Source: Punctularia strigosozonata HHB-11173 SS5
Lineage: Eukaryota > Basidiomycota > Agaricomycetes > Corticiales > Punctulariaceae
Reading direction: 5' to 3'
DNA: 64,000 nucleotides
Assembly (NCBI RefSeq): GCF_000264995.1
Contig: NW_006767434.1
Coordinates: forward strand, 162,580-226,579
Part shown: piece after piece, positions 11,587-24,108 of the stretch
Layout of the letters: every line of letters starts with the position of its first letter
Numbering within the stretch: position 1 is the first letter of the stretch
Position numbers and translations under genes: made by a program
Notes under the pieces: generated by a model
Seen by the model: the letters and a program-made list of their open reading frames with translations, nothing else
What the model was told of the DNA's origin: nothing
Databases searched by the model: none

Positions 11587-12842
11587 GATAACGAGGACGA
11601 GTGGCTTGTGTGAGAGAGGTAAGAGTAGTGCGGAAGCAAAAAAGGCTTATGGCCAGTTAGTGGACTGGTGGACGGGGTAGTTCGTCGAGGATGGAGAGAG
11701 CAGACGGGGCCGTCCATGGTTTTTAAGCTGCTGGAGCGTTACAACGCCCCGTGCAAGTGCACAAAGAAACACGCGCTCGTGGGCGGCTAATTTTTTTCCT
11801 TTGCGGAGTCGTTGCGTTGTACAGAGATGAAAGGAACGAAGCTGCGGTGGTGTCGTGGTGGCACCCTCTCGCTGGATCGGGGTCACGCCCAGATTTGGAA
11901 CGAGATGTGAGACGCCGCGCGTGGGTGCAGCCAAAAGCCACAGAGGGTCGACACAGCTTCTGTAGCTTCTGCGGACGGCGAGGGTAGCCATGGGCCGTTT
12001 TTTGGGGGACGCGAGGTGGATCTCCGAAGTTTGCTGGACTTGGGTACCGTGGCCAAAGCCGTCGCGGACATCCAAACGACACAGCGAGATAAGCCAAGAT
12101 AAATTAAAGAGATGACCACCGAGCTGCAAAACGCATTGTACGAGGCCAGGGCCTTGTATTGACAGAATATTCAGCCGGCCAAGCGCAGTCCCTGGATTGC
12201 ATACTCTTGCCAGTCATTAGAGGACCGCGTTGCCTTGCGATCGACCGTGGGCGCGAATGCATATGTGGCCTCCCTGTCGCCGCAAATTTGAAGGTCGAGC
12301 TCTTCTCCAGAACGAAAGGTGGGTTCGGAGTACGCCCCAAAACGGCGGTCCGAAGACGAGAGGGCACCCACGCGAGGTTTGGCTACGTTCTCCCATAATG
12401 ATCCTCCGAGAGCAGCGGTCCGGTTCGCTCTCTCGAGAAAAAAAAGCGAACAATGCGGCCCACCGATCTCGAGCGAGTATTGCGATCGACGCTGGCGCCT
12501 TGCCCTGAGCAATGCCCCCCTTCAGCTGACTAAGCAAGGCTACGAAGCCTAGGCTCGTTTTGGAAAAACGAATAGGGGCGTTAGCCGAGGGCCTTGCCAT
12601 CGCTCGTCCACCAGATTTCAGATCTGCAGGTCCAGACACGAAAACAACGCCAATGGATATCGTCCGAGGTCCTTCCGAAAAAAAAAAACAGAAGGGCTCG
12701 TCTCGTCCGCCTAGATCCAAACCGTCACACGCGAAGCCATATCAGCGTACACGCCTTTCCTAATCGCACAAGAGCGGGTTTTACGATACACACTCGGCGT
12801 TCTATATCGGTTCTTCTTTGTTTTTCTCCGGTGCCCCGCGCC
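11587..12842. other. Intergenic, no gene recognised
   Basis: About 1.25 kb between two minus-strand genes. One 167-codon frame (12720-12217, minus) and several others overlap it, but composition is unlike neighbouring genes and no motif is visible. A poly-A run sits near 12680. It should hold the promoter of the zinc-finger gene and the 3' region of GSH2. Confidence 0.45.
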
Positions 12843-14639
12843 TCAGTCGACGAGCACCACCGAGTCCAGCACCGAAAACCCCGCGGCGACGCCTCCCTCG
12901 TCGCTCTCCCTCCCCTTCGTCCGCAACAGCCACCCGGCCGTCGCCTCCTTCACCCCGCCCGCCTCCTCCTCCTCCCCCACACCCGCGCCGAACAGCGCCC
13001 ACCCGAACACGCCCAGCTCGCTCACCACGTCCGCCTTCACCGCGCCGCCTCCCCCGTCCCCGTCCCCGTTCCCGTTCCCGTTCCCGTTCCCGCCGGCGCG
13101 GACGAGGTAGTTGCCCGCGCCGTCGGGCGGGCGGATGAGCTCCATCGCGATCCACGCTTTGTGTTCTTCCCGGGGCAAGGCGTCCAGGAATCCGGGTATG
13201 GAGGAGCGGTAGACGTTGTTGCCCCCGCCCTCGCGCTGGGGTTTGAGCACGAGCCCGTCCGCCTCCTTCCGCGCGCGATCCACGCCGCCGTCGTCGTCGA
13301 GCGCCCACATGCCCATCCAGCCCGCGCGGAGGTCGGCGAGCTCGTCGTCGCGGTACGTTTTGCCGGGGTGGGGCGGTTGGAGGAAGCGCTCGAGGACGCC
13401 GGGGAGGGTGAGGACCTGTTGCACCTTTTTGGCGCCGGCGAGCTGGAGCGGGAGCGAGGGGCATTTGATCGCGCGGGAGCGCTCGAGGAGGAGGCGGGCG
13501 GTGTAGGTCGCGGGGTGGGGGAAGTCGGAGGGGGTGTAGCCGGCGCGGAAGTAGACGACGGAGATCTCGGTGGGTGGGGACGGGGGGTGGGAGGGGTGGA
13601 GGAGGAGGGCGTGGGTGGTGGGGGAGAGGGAGGCGGAGGCGGAGAGGTCGGAGAGGGTTTGGCGGAGGACGCGGATGTGGTGTCTGAGGTTGGGGGTGGG
13701 GAGGAGGGAGGTTAGCGGTGAGGGGAGGAGAGATTGGGGGGGTTTGGGGTGCTATACCTTTCGAGGAGCTCGTATTCGAGCCAGCGTTGGTCGAACACGT
13801 TGCGCTCGCCGGGTTGGACGACGAAGAGGATGGACGCGCTGTCGTAATGTGATCGTGACCGTTAGTGTCCTCCGTGGCGAGCGAGGCTTGTGCGATAATG
13901 GGTGAGACGTACTCTGGGTTGCCGTACGCCGCGTGCGCGGTGGCGAGACCTTCGGCCAACCCGCGCGTCGTCTCGTTCGGAGGGAAGTTGTCGGGCTTGA
14001 GCACGCCCGGGGAGGCGCCGAAGTAGGACGACGTCGCGGCGAGGAGGTAGCGGTGCAGCGCCGCGGCACGTTCCGAGAGCGCGCCGAAGGAGGACGAGAT
14101 CGTGTTGAACTCGACTTGTTTGAGAGAGGGCGGGGCGCCGCCGTCGCCGTCCGAGGTGTGCAGGAGGTAGTCGGAGCGGAAGAGGCCGAGGTGGAGAGGC
14201 TACATGTATATATGAACGTGTAAAAGGTCGGGACGGGTGAGGAAGGGGGGGAGGGGGGGCGGAGGATGGGACGTACTTGGGGGTAGTCGTCCCGGATCGA
14301 TTTCCAGCCGCGCCAGAGCTCGCCGACGAAGGCGTCGACTTGGCCCGCGCCGCGCTCGGCGCCCATCACGTCGTCGAGGAAGGCCCAGTCCATCGCGATG
14401 CGGGCGTACAGGACATTGTAGATGCTCGCGATCTTGTGCGCGTGGTCGAACAGGGCGCGCGGGAAGGGGCTGGGGAGGAGAGAGAGCGGGGCGTGGATGG
14501 CGGAGGTGGGCGCGGGGGGCTGCGGGGCGCCCGGGGGGAGGTAGAGCAGGCCGTGCGAGAGGGCGTAGGTCGTGGCGAGGGTCGTTAGCGCGGAGATCTG
14601 CTCGGGGGTGAGCGTGGGCGGCCAGGACGGGGACGACAT
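12843..14639 (-). CDS. GSH2: Glutathione synthetase
   Basis: Four exons (14639-14277, 14199-13913, 13838-13758, 13683-12843) give 523 residues in an unbroken phase. The enzyme joins gamma-glutamylcysteine and glycine with ATP, the last step of glutathione synthesis, in the cytosol. Family landmarks in order: YARIAMDWAFLDDV near residue 80; KQVEFNTISSSF, the substrate-binding signature, near residue 145; FVVQPGERNVFDQRWLEYEL; VVYFRAGYTPSDFP; LAGAKKVQQVLTLPGVLERF; the Gly-rich ATP loop LVLKPQREGGGNNVYRSS; and a C-terminal segment with LLRTK and SDEGGVAAG as in eukaryotic synthetases. A Gly-Asn/Gly-Asp repeat is inserted shortly after the glycine loop, in what should be a surface loop. Length is slightly above the usual 480-500. 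The start is the first ATG of exon 1 and directly precedes conserved sequence. Confidence 0.95.
13052..13093 (-). repeat. In-frame hexanucleotide repeat in GSH2
   Basis: Tandem cccgtc/cccgtt hexamers (plus-strand view). In the GSH2 frame they encode GNGNGNGNGDGDGGGG. Because each unit is six bases, length change would keep frame. Confidence 0.85.
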
Positions 14640-15718
14640 GGAGGGCGGAGGAGGAGGGCCGCAGAGGTGATCATGATCACGGAAAGCTGGTGGACGATGG
14701 ACGATGGCGTCTTGGATGAGTAATGCGCGTGCAAGATGCGGGCTCTCGCGACGATGGACACGATCGTATGCATACGGATTGTGTTCTGGTGGTCGTCTGG
14801 TATGCGACGTGCCTCGTATATTGGGAATAAAAACAAGTCGATACTACAGATATGCGGTCTGGCAAATTGCAAAGGATGCAGATGACGACCTTTCTACCCT
14901 TGTCTCCCTGTTCATCTGAGATGCAGCTTCGATAAGATCTTGCATTCGCAGAAGCGAAGGTGATCGTTCAACGTTCAACGTTCAACCGGACTCCGATACG
15001 ATCTTCATACCTACTTATACATACTTACACAAGTTTGTGTATGTTCCATTCCACCGTCCGGCGACGGTATGCCCCCGCGGTACCTTGTTTGCCCAACTGC
15101 TCATTTGATCGCCCAGATGGACGAGTTGCGAAGTGCCCTGCAGGGTAGGCGCAACCCAGCCCGGTCGACGTGAAGATGCCGTCGGTGTATGAGAATCATA
15201 TGCCCGGCGCTGCGGTGCGGATTTCAGGCGATTTACCTTTTCGTGATGTCGAGCGTTCTCGTGATGATGGTGCCTCCGTGCAAGTTGTGCTATTGTTGAT
15301 GCCGACCGCGGTCGGTTCGCCGTGGATATACTTAGGGGCGCTTGGCGTAACCGTAACGGGCGCTGCGCTATGCTCCTCTCCATAGAGTCCTTCGTTCCGT
15401 GGCGGGCACGCTAGCGGCTACGCTGTGCAAGTCCTGGGAGGTGTGTGAGCTCCATGCCGTCCGCCTTGCATCAAACCACTTCATATAAGTATCGCTTTTG
15501 CTGTTCGTCGCGGTCATCGGCGTGCACCATCGCCACACGGCGACGCGGTCAGGTGGACGCGCTACGCCCGCGATTACGTCATTTCTGATGGGCCCGACGC
15601 TATCGGCCTGCCCCCGACTTCCACCGCCGTCCGACCCCGGATTCACGCCAATAAAAACCGACACCATGCGCGCTTCGACCCCGACGGCCCCTCCTCCACC
15701 CGCTCGACGACACACACG
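14640..15718. other. Intergenic between divergent GSH2 and trehalase genes
   Basis: About 1.1 kb separating the two start codons. Short overlapping frames only. It should contain both promoters. A second ATG at 15666 upstream of trehalase opens an 18-codon frame ending at the trehalase start region and might act as a small upstream ORF. Nothing else stands out. Confidence 0.5.
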
Positions 15719-18700
15719 ATGAGAACGACCACATCGGCGCTGGCGAGCGCGGCCCTGCTCTCCCTGGCCGCGACGGCGCGCGCCGCGACGACCCTCACCG
15801 CGTCTATCACCAGCGCGTCCTCGGGCGTGCCCTCCATAACGATCAGCACGGCCATCGCGAGCGCGACCGCCCCGCTCTCGAGCGCGATCCCCTCTCAGGC
15901 CGCGCTCCCGCCCACCCAGGCGTGGTGCCCCAGCTCCATCTTCTGCGCCGGAGAGGTATCTCGACCTTCGTTTCGGCGCATACATGTCACCCTTACTCAC
16001 AAACCTTTCACCAGCTCCTCCAAGCGCTCAACCTCGCCGGCCTCTTCTCCGACCCCAAAACGATCGTCGACAAGCCGACCTCCAAACCGCCGCAATCCGT
16101 CCTCTCCGACTTCTCCTCCCTCACCGGCTCCTCCTCCTCCCCGCCCTCCAACCTCACCGAAGGCTCCGTCCTCTCCTTCGTCGACTCCGACTTCTCCGGC
16201 GAGGGGCTCGAGCTCCAGGCCGTCTCCCTCCCGCAGTTCACCGCCTCCCCCAAGTTCCTGGACAACGTGACGGACCCGCTCGCGAAGGCGTTCGCGCAGA
16301 CGGTGCACGGCTTCTGGACGCAGCTCGCGCGCGACACGAACGCGACCGCGGTATGCGACGGCGTCAAATGCGCGAGCTCGCTCATCCCGCTCAACCACAC
16401 CTTCGTCGTCCCCGGCGGGCGCTTCCGCGAGCAATGTCAGCGATCCTCCTCTCTTCTCATTCCCCCCTTCCCCTTCCTCGGCCTTCCATCTTTCCGGCTC
16501 ACGACTTACTGACGTCCCCTGCGTGCACAGATTACTGGGACAGCTACTGGATCGTCCAAGGCCTGCTCCAGAGCGAGCTCTTCCAGACCGCCAACGCGAC
16601 GCTGCAGAACTTTATGGACGAGCTCGAGCGCTTCGGCTTCATCCCGAACGGCGGGCGCATATACTACCTCAACCGATCTCAACCGCCCCTCTTCATCAAC
16701 GTGCGCATATACTCCCCGTTCCCCCCCTTCTTCTCCCCGTATGCGCTGCACGCTGACGATCCGCGCGATCGGTACGCAGATGGTCGCGAACTACGTCGCA
16801 GCGACGAACGACACCTCGATCCTGGACCGTGCGCTTCCGCTGGCCGAGGTGCGCACGCTCCGTCGCCGATCCGATCTGCGGACGCGCCAGAGACGAATGT
16901 AACCACCTTCTATTAGACCGAGCTCGCGTGGTGGGCCACGAACCGCACGACGAACATCACCTCGCCCTTCACGAACAAGACGTACGCCATGGCGCGCTAC
17001 AGCGTGAACAACACCGCGCCCCGGCCCGAGTCCTACCTCCAAGGTATCGTTTAACCTCCATCCCCCCCCCGCCCCCAGCTACCTCTCCTTTCCCAGCCGA
17101 ACTCACTGATCTCCGCCGACGCCGCAGACTACCAGACGGTGCACGACCCGACGCAGCCTCCGCTTTCGTCGGACGAGCAAGCCGCGCTCTACGCCGAGCT
17201 CGCGTCCGGCGCCGAGACGGGCTGGGATTACTCGACCCGCTGGATGAAGGACCCGAGCGTCGGCTTGCGCTCGCTCAACGTCCGCAGCATCGTCCCCGTC
17301 GACCTGAACTCCATCCTGTGTACGTCCCCTCCCTCTCAACCCCCCACCCGCCCCTCCACCCGCAACGCGCTCATCCGCCCTTTCCTCCCTCCCCTCCCTC
17401 CCTCCCCCAGACGCCGCGCGCACGAACCTCGCCGCGCTCTACGCCAAAGCCGGCAAACCCTCCTCCTCGGGCGCGAAGCAGCACCTCGCCGCCGCCGCGC
17501 AGATCCGGGCGGGCGTGCTCGACCTCTTCTGGGACCGAACCAAGGCGGCGTTCTACGACTTCAACGCGACCGCCGGCGCGCGGAACGACCGCTGGACGGC
17601 GGCGACGTTCTACCCGCTCTGGGCCGGGATCGTGCCGGACGAGGTGCTGAACGGGACGCGGAGCGCGTTCGAGCTGTTCGCGGCCGTGCACCTCGTTATG
17701 ACGCGGTATAACGGGACCGTGCCCGTGACGTTCACCGTCAGCGGGCAGCAGTGGTGCGTTAACAACCCCCTTCTCCTCCCCCCCCCNNNNNNNNNNNNNN
17801 NNNNNNNNNNNNNNNNNNNNNNNNNNNNNNNNNNNNNNNNNNNNNNNNNNNNNNNNNNNNNNNNNNNNNNNNNNNNNNNNNNNNNNNNNNNNNNNNNNNN
17901 NNNNNNNNNNNNNNNNNNNNNNNNNNNNNNNNNNNNNNNNNNNNNNNNNNNNNNNNNNNNNNNNNNNNNNNNNNNNNNNNNNNNNNNNNNNNNNNNNNNN
18001 NNNNNNNNNNNNNNNNNNNNNNNNNNNNNNNNNNNNNNNNNNNNNNNNNNNNNNNNNNNNNNNNNNNNNNNNNNNNNNNNNNNNNNNNNNNNNNNNNNNN
18101 NNNNNNNNNNNNNNNNNNNNNNNNNNNNNNNNNNNNNNNNNNNNNNNNNNNNNNNNNNNNNNNNNNNNNNNNNNNNNNNNNNNNNNNNNNNNNNNNNNNN
18201 NNNNNNNNNNNNNNNNNNNNNNNNNNNNNNNNNNNNNNNNNNNNNNNNNNNNNNNNNNNNNNNNNNNNNNNNNNNNNNNNNNNNNNNNNNNNNNNNNNNN
18301 NNNNNNNNNNNNNNNNNNNNNNNNNNNNNNNNNNNNNNNNNNNNNNNNNNNNNNNNNNNNNNNNNNNNNNNCCCCCTCCCTCCTCCCTCCTCCTCCTCTC
18401 TCTCTCTCTCTCTCTCGTACTTAACGTTGGCCCATCGTCTATGGCACAGGGACGCGCCGAACGCCTGGCCGCCGCACCAGTACATCGCGCTCGAAGCGCT
18501 CAACGCGCTCCCGGCGAACCTCACCTCGGGCGCGATCCCGACGCCGTCCCAGGGCGCGTCGACGTACGCGCTCGTGCCCGCCGGCCAGATCGACGTGCCC
18601 GAGGCGAGCCTGCCGCCGCAGACGATCGCGGGCCAGGCGAGGAACGCGAGCACGACGGGCGCGCAGGCGGACGTGAACCTGAGGAACGGGACCGTGCTCA

Positions 18701-19467
18701 ACGGCGGGAACGCGACCGCGGGCGAGGGCTGGCGCGACCGGCTCGGGAGGGAGCTCGCGAACAGGTATTTCGCGAGCGTGCTGTGTAGCTGGTGAGCGTT
18801 TTTTTTTGTCTTTTTTTTTCGCAAGTCCGAGGTGCTTCGACGTGATGGAAGCTGACGAAGAATGGGACGGGTGGTAGGCATGCGACGGGAGGCCAGATCC
18901 CGAACTTGTTGCCGAGGCTGTCTGACAAAGAGCTGAACGTCACCCAGAGCCAGAATAACACGGGCAACGTGAGTTTTTCCTCTTCTAACCACCCCCCCCC
19001 CCCCACATTCGGACGGAAACGAAACGCTGACGGACGGACTTCTGCGCGGTCTCTCTTCCAGATGTTCGAGAAGTTCTCGAATACCGATATAGACTCTGCG
19101 GGTCGTGGGGGTGAATACACGGTGCAGGCCGGCTTCGGGTACGTTTTGCTCCCCGGAAAACCGGGTTTTTTCTCTCTGCTATAACGATGACTGCTGATTG
19201 CTGCGTTTTTTGTCTTTTTTTGCGTATAGATGGACGAACGGCGTGCTGCTCTGGGTCGCGGCGAACTACGGCGATGTGCTCGTGCAGCCGACCTGCCCGG
19301 ATCTTATCTTGAGCGCGGAGGCGGGCACGTCGACCGCGACTTCGCCCAGCGGGAGCTCGACGGGGAAGAAGAGCGCTGCTGAGGCTGCTACCCCGTTGGG
19401 AGGCGCCAAGTGGGCCGCGATGGTGCTCGCGGGGTTGATTGCTGGTGTCGCGGCGGTCGTGGCTTAA
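15719..19467 (+). CDS. Secreted trehalase, glycoside hydrolase family 37
   Basis: Eleven exons (15719-15955, 16015-16435, 16531-16700, 16780-16848, 16917-17043, 17128-17319, 17411-17753, 18450-18791, 18878-18968, 19062-19138, 19230-19467) give 768 residues in phase. It hydrolyses trehalose to two glucose. It starts with a signal peptide (SALASAALLSLAATARA). Trehalase signature 1 is formed across an exon junction (PGGRFREQYYWDSY, about residues 213-226). Signature 2 (QQWDAPNAWPP, about 517-528) is formed across the long intron that contains the assembly gap, and GGEYTVQAGFGWTNG lies near 681-695. Many N-x-S/T sites fit a secreted glycoprotein. The C-terminus is Ser-rich followed by a hydrophobic tail (WAAMVLAGLIAGVAAVVA), so it is likely membrane- or GPI-anchored at the cell surface and would act on external trehalose. 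A cytosolic neutral enzyme is unlikely given the signal peptide. Confidence 0.94.
17787..18371. other. Assembly gap of 585 Ns
   Basis: A run of Ns inside the trehalase intron 17754-18449. It is preceded by a poly-C run and followed by C/T-rich sequence. The true length is unknown. Conserved coding sequence is continuous across the intron ends, so the gap probably hides no exon. Confidence 0.97.
18396..18416 (+). repeat. (TC)n microsatellite next to the gap
   Basis: About ten TC units directly downstream of the N run. The poly-pyrimidine composition probably caused the assembly break. Confidence 0.9.
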
Positions 19468-20204
19468 GCTTCTGCGACGTGTCTTTCTTCTTGGGATGAA
19501 AGGAAAAAACAACGGTACCCTTTGCGTCATGGTCTGAACCTTTCGATGTAAACCGGGAGCAAAACCGGAGATGAAAATAGGGACACGATGAGCGGTTGTG
19601 CTTAGTCTGATGGCTTGTTGTAGCCCTGTATGTAGCCTGAACGGGAAAGATGGCCGATCTCATTCACAAGGTCCGTCGGGCCGGCGTGAGCGTCGAAATG
19701 GTTGGCATGCTGATGGTGAGAGTCGCGTGCCTTCGCACTTCTCTTCCCATCCTCGTTGACCTTGGCTTCTGTTCTGTTCCGCTCTCCCGTTTCTCTCTGC
19801 AGCTATGCTCCGAGGCATCAAAGAATCCTGGGGTACCCCAGATTCACCCCAGGTCACAAGGGATCAAACCGCGGGGGGCTATCGTATCCGTGCCTTTCCC
19901 CACTAACTTTCATCAGTGCAGCAAGTAGTAGTCTTCCGCTGCGTCCTGTTCCTGCATGCGAAGCGCCTTTCCGCGCTTTCCCAACGTGTGCTCATATTTA
20001 TTCAGATTCACAATGACGTAGATTCTCGCGCGGCCGTTTGTCTCTATGTAGAAGGCGGGTCTTCCCGCCGTGCTGGTCGTGGCGCATGGATCCATGACCA
20101 TCAAGCTGCCCTCATCCTGCAATATCTAAAACCTTGTTCTCGACATATGCATATGATTGTGGTGTGTCTCTTCTTGGCCTTGTGCACCCGCTTTGCAAGG
20201 ATAG
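19468..20204. other. Intergenic, no gene recognised
   Basis: Between the trehalase stop and the duplicated upstream block of the first lipase gene. No supportable gene on either strand. Confidence 0.5.
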
Positions 20205-20665
20205 CCTTCTCTGGGACCTTGTGACGACATGCAATACGCTCGTGTTTTTCATCTCCTTCCTCGTCTCGCTCGTTCGTTCTCAACGCTGGGCCATCGACTG
20301 TATACCCGACACTTGAAAACACGAATCGGATTGGCTGAGATGAGGCTCGTTCATCGTCGGCGACCACGGTCCTCTCGTTCTCTTCGCTCAGAGTCGCCGG
20401 CCGTGAGAAAGTGGGTCGCCGTTTGGCACTCTCGTGATCTCGCTTCTCGGTAGAATGGACAGGTTCCTGATTATTTTACCTCTCCCGCCTCCGCTCTGAT
20501 TCGCTGGCCAATCGTTGTATTGCGAAGCTCGGTCGGGTGCGAACAATTTCTCCGGCTTCCGCTGCACCAAGCCATGGTAGAAATACCGGGCGAGGCACAT
20601 TCCATCCCCCGGGGTGTCTCGACTCTGCCACTCTGCTCTCCAGGATCTGAGCCGACTTCGACGTC
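20205..20665 (+). repeat. Duplicated upstream block, copy 1
   Basis: About 460 bp immediately before the first lipase gene that align with 24219-24668 before the second. Shared landmarks are gggaccttgtgac, cctctcgttctcttcgctca and gccgtgagaaagtgggtcgc. The tandem duplication therefore included the promoter. Confidence 0.8.
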
Positions 20666-23200
20666 ATGTTCCGAGGGACTGTGCTCCGTGCGTTTGCTGC
20701 GATCGTGCTGTTAGTCGGGGTTGGCAAGGCGGCACCCCTTGAAAGGGACATCGTCCCTACGGTTACGCTGGACAAGGGGACCTTCGTCGGTTTGAACGAG
20801 GGAACGGTGTACAAGTACCTGGGTATACCTTTTGCTCAGCCACCGTGAGTCGAAAGCCTCGGAGATGCCTTACTGCCGAGTTAACGACTTCGATAGGGTA
20901 GGAGACTTGCGATTCAATCTACCCGTCGCGAACAGCCCCTACAATGGGACGCACAGCGCGATAGCATTAGGAGCTGCGTGTCCACAGCAAGCTGTATCGC
21001 TACCGATAGGCACCGGGCTCGTCGCTGACGCGGTCGCCTTCATCGTCAACTCGATATTTCAGATCGTCACCGGCAGCGAGGAAGATTGTGAGCCTTGACA
21101 CATTATATCGCAGTCGCAGCGGCAAAGGCACTGACCTGTCCGTTTCCAGGCTTGACGATCAACGTGGTCGTTCCCTCGACGGCCACATCTACGTCCAAGC
21201 TTCCCGTGGTCGCCGTATGTCCTGGGCATATCTACTTGTGGCACGTGACTGACTCCTCTGCGACATATCAGTGGATTTTTGGAGGTAGAGCATAATCTTC
21301 TCCAGCCATCATTTGTATCTGAATCTCGATCAGGCGGGTTCGAACTTGGTTCTCCGGGCATGTGAGGACTACTCTCCAACCGTTTGAGTTGTATTAATTG
21401 CTGTGACTGCAGGTACGATGGAGGCGTTATCGTAGAACGTTCCATCGAGCTTGGAGAGCCTATCATCTACGTTAGCATGAACTATCGAGTATCTGGTCAG
21501 CTCTCCTCGCTCAGCAGACCCATATATTCTGATATACCTCGGTGTAGCATTTGGATTTCTCGCAAGCCAAGAAGTAAAAGATGCCGGAGTAGGTAATCTC
21601 GGTCTGCAGGACCGTAAGTCTCTTGGAACTCTCGTTGTTTGCAATGATCAAAACTCAAGGTTGGAGCAGAACGATTGGCGCTGAAGTGGATTCAAAAATA
21701 CATATCTGCTTTTGGTACGTCCTTCGTACCGCATAGCGAATCCCATCGTACTGACTCGAACCAGGGGGAGATCCCGGTATGGTTCATCACACTGTGCGAG
21801 GACTGGCAAGCATTTAACCTGACGCAAACGATCGCAGACAAAGTCACGATGTAAGTGATGCGGTATTGGTATTGCGACGAGGCTGATGTAGCAACACAGA
21901 TGGGGAGAGAGTGCTGGTGCTATATCTGTAGCAATGCATATGCTCACTAACGGTGGTGACACCGAAGGCCTGTTCCGAGGCGCGTTTATGGAATCCGGAA
22001 GCCCGATCCCTGTCGGTGATATCACGCATGGGCAGGCAGTATATGACGCAATCGTGGATGAAACGGGGTGTACAGGCGCATCGGACACTTTGCAATGTCT
22101 CCGCGAGCTTCCGTATACGACGCTCAAGGCCGCCGTGGACAAGTCTCCTAATATTTTTTCATTCCAGGTCGGTCCGCTCGAGTATATGTCGCCCAGAATG
22201 CTAACATCAACCTTCTACGTTATCGCAGTCGCTAAATCTGGCTTATCTTCCTCGTGTTGACGGAAATTTCTTGACGGACGACCCGCAGAAATTAGTACAA
22301 AGCGGAAGCGTGGCTGACATTCCATTTGTCAATGGTGCGTGAGGGAGCTTTATTCTCTACCGCACGTTGACGAATTTGGTGCGCGTATCAGGCGACTGTG
22401 ATGACGAAGGTCAGTCTCAACCGCATGGGCGATATTGAATGCCCTCATGGAAAATGATACAGGGACCCTATTTACTCTGGTATTGCTCAATATCACGTCA
22501 GTCATTACTCTTATGCAGGTAGCGTACCGTGGCTCAACTACTTTATACCAATAGGACCGAGCAGGAAGTGCGGGACTACGTAGTTCAGAACTATGTCCCG
22601 GAAATTTCGGATTCGGATCTTGACACGCTGCTCACGCTTTACCCTGCTGACCCGACGCAAGGATCGCCCTTCGATACTGGTATTCTGAACGCCTTGACTC
22701 CGCAATTTAAGCGACTCGGTGAGGCATCGTCGTCGTGCGTAGTCACCATCCTGGCTGACGACATGCCATTAGCCGCAATGCAAGGTGATCTCGTGTTCCA
22801 GGCCCCGCGCCGATTCTTCCTGCAGCAGCGATCTGCGAAGCAGAAGATCTGGTCTTTCTGTAAGTCAGATCCTCGAATCAGTCTGGTGTCCGGTACTCAT
22901 CTCATCTCAGTGAGCAAGCGACTTAAAGCTCTTCCTGCTCTGGGGGCTCTCCACGCCTCGGATATACTTGATATCTACGGCACCGGCGAGATGCGTGATT
23001 ACCTCGTGCATTTCGTCAACAATCTCGATCCCAATGGAGACACGGGCACCACGTTCAACTGGCCTCAGTATACGAACGACAGCCCTCAGCTGTTGACGTT
23101 CCTCGATGACCTCACTACGCCGCTGCAGATAACCCAAGACAATTACCGCGTCGATGGTATGCAATTACTGACCCAGCTCAGTCTCGCCGAGCCGCTGTAA
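20666..23200 (+). CDS. Secreted carboxylesterase/lipase (type B, Candida rugosa-like), copy 1
   Basis: Seventeen exons join in phase to 553 residues: 20666-20844, 20897-21087, 21150-21214, 21272-21284, 21334-21361, 21413-21495, 21548-21613, 21670-21714, 21765-21776, 21838-21850, 21900-22167, 22229-22334, 22392-22409, 22463-22496, 22555-22718, 22773-22859, 22911-23200. Four of them are 12-18 nt. A signal peptide (FAAIVLLVGVGKAAP) is followed by LGIPFAQPP. The catalytic triad is complete: Ser235 in WGESAGA, Glu362 in DCDDEGTLF, His472 in LGALHASDI. The family hydrolyses carboxyl esters including lipids and sterol esters; the natural substrate cannot be read from sequence. The neighbouring paralogue has the same intron positions. 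All junctions use GT-AG and nothing suggests decay. Confidence 0.93.
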
Positions 23201-23501
23201 TAATTGCCGGTGTCAGTTGCGTATTTCATTGCACATTTTATAGTCCACGTGGATGTGCGTAAGATGAAGCTGTCCGACGTTGTCCTCGCAAGCCTCTTGA
23301 ACATAGTGACACTGCTGCGGCCGATATACGTGATGGATCAGGTACCTTTGTCAGAGCTGATACGTGTGTTCTCGAGTTTCGGTGCAGCCCTGCGACGTGC
23401 ATCGAGACACCACTCTTTGCAAGCACGATATGCGTAGTCGATATTACCTGAGCTTGCTCTGGTATCTCATAAATGGATATTATGGAAGCGACGTCTAACC
23501 G

Positions 23502-23522
23502 GGTAGGTAGGTAGGTAGGTAG
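23502..23522 (+). repeat. (TAGG)n tetranucleotide repeat
   Basis: About five ggta/tagg units. A matching direct repeat lies at 24109-24130, so the two bracket 23523-24108. Confidence 0.9.
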
Positions 23523-24108
23523 TGTAGCGCTCGGCGATGACGCAGGGCCGTACCGACATCAATGTCAGCGCTGACATCATCACTCCTGCCCGCGGCGTGC
23601 TTCTCGCTACTCAACGCCCGTGGCTGCGCGCTACTCCTTGCTCTCGTCGCTCGTCGCCTCGACCCACTACGCTCCGGACGTACGGCTGCCGCTCAACAGG
23701 CACGATCGATACCTGCGCAGGCGGCCGACAACTCAAGATCACCAGGATCAGGACGGTTGGGAGGGATCGAGAGGATTGAGGATGATCGCGCACGGACCCT
23801 AGACGATGCGTATAATAGATTTGCTCTCTCTTGTATCGTATTCCAGCACCCGGCTCACCAGCGACTCTCATATACACCACATTTCATTTCTATCTACGTG
23901 CGAACCACCGACAGCGATCCGAATCAGCGACAGCGACAGCGACTAGCATACCGACCACCCCAGTTCTCCCCTAGCCTCTGTTTCCTCGCGCGCTCCGCGC
24001 GCTCCATCACCTACCTACATCTTTACCTTCAAGCAGTACTACGTTGCCTTGAGGACCCGCGCATCACAACATCGCGTAGCCCAGCCCCACCGGCTTCGCA
24101 CCACCACA
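23523..24108. other. Segment bracketed by (TAGG)n repeats
   Basis: About 590 bp between the two lipase genes, flanked on both sides by directly repeated TAGG arrays. It holds a plus-strand frame of 184 codons starting at 23562 without recognisable motifs, rich in Arg, Ser and Pro and probably chance. There is no counterpart upstream of the first lipase gene, so it looks inserted into, or created at, the duplication. Confidence 0.4.

Noticed and set aside
12217-12720. 167-codon minus-strand open frame upstream of GSH2 3' end
   Set aside because: No recognisable motif, no splice partner, overlapping frames of similar length in the same stretch.
12594-13715. 373-codon plus-strand open frame
   Set aside because: Antisense to GSH2 exon 4, in GC-rich DNA where the complement stays open by composition; the product is low-complexity.
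16008-16434. Two minus-strand frames opposite trehalase exon 2
   Set aside because: Antisense shadows of a strongly supported exon.
17515-18795. Continuous frame across the N run
   Set aside because: The continuity is an artefact of Ns. Splice sites at 17754 and 18449 rebuild the conserved trehalase signature instead.
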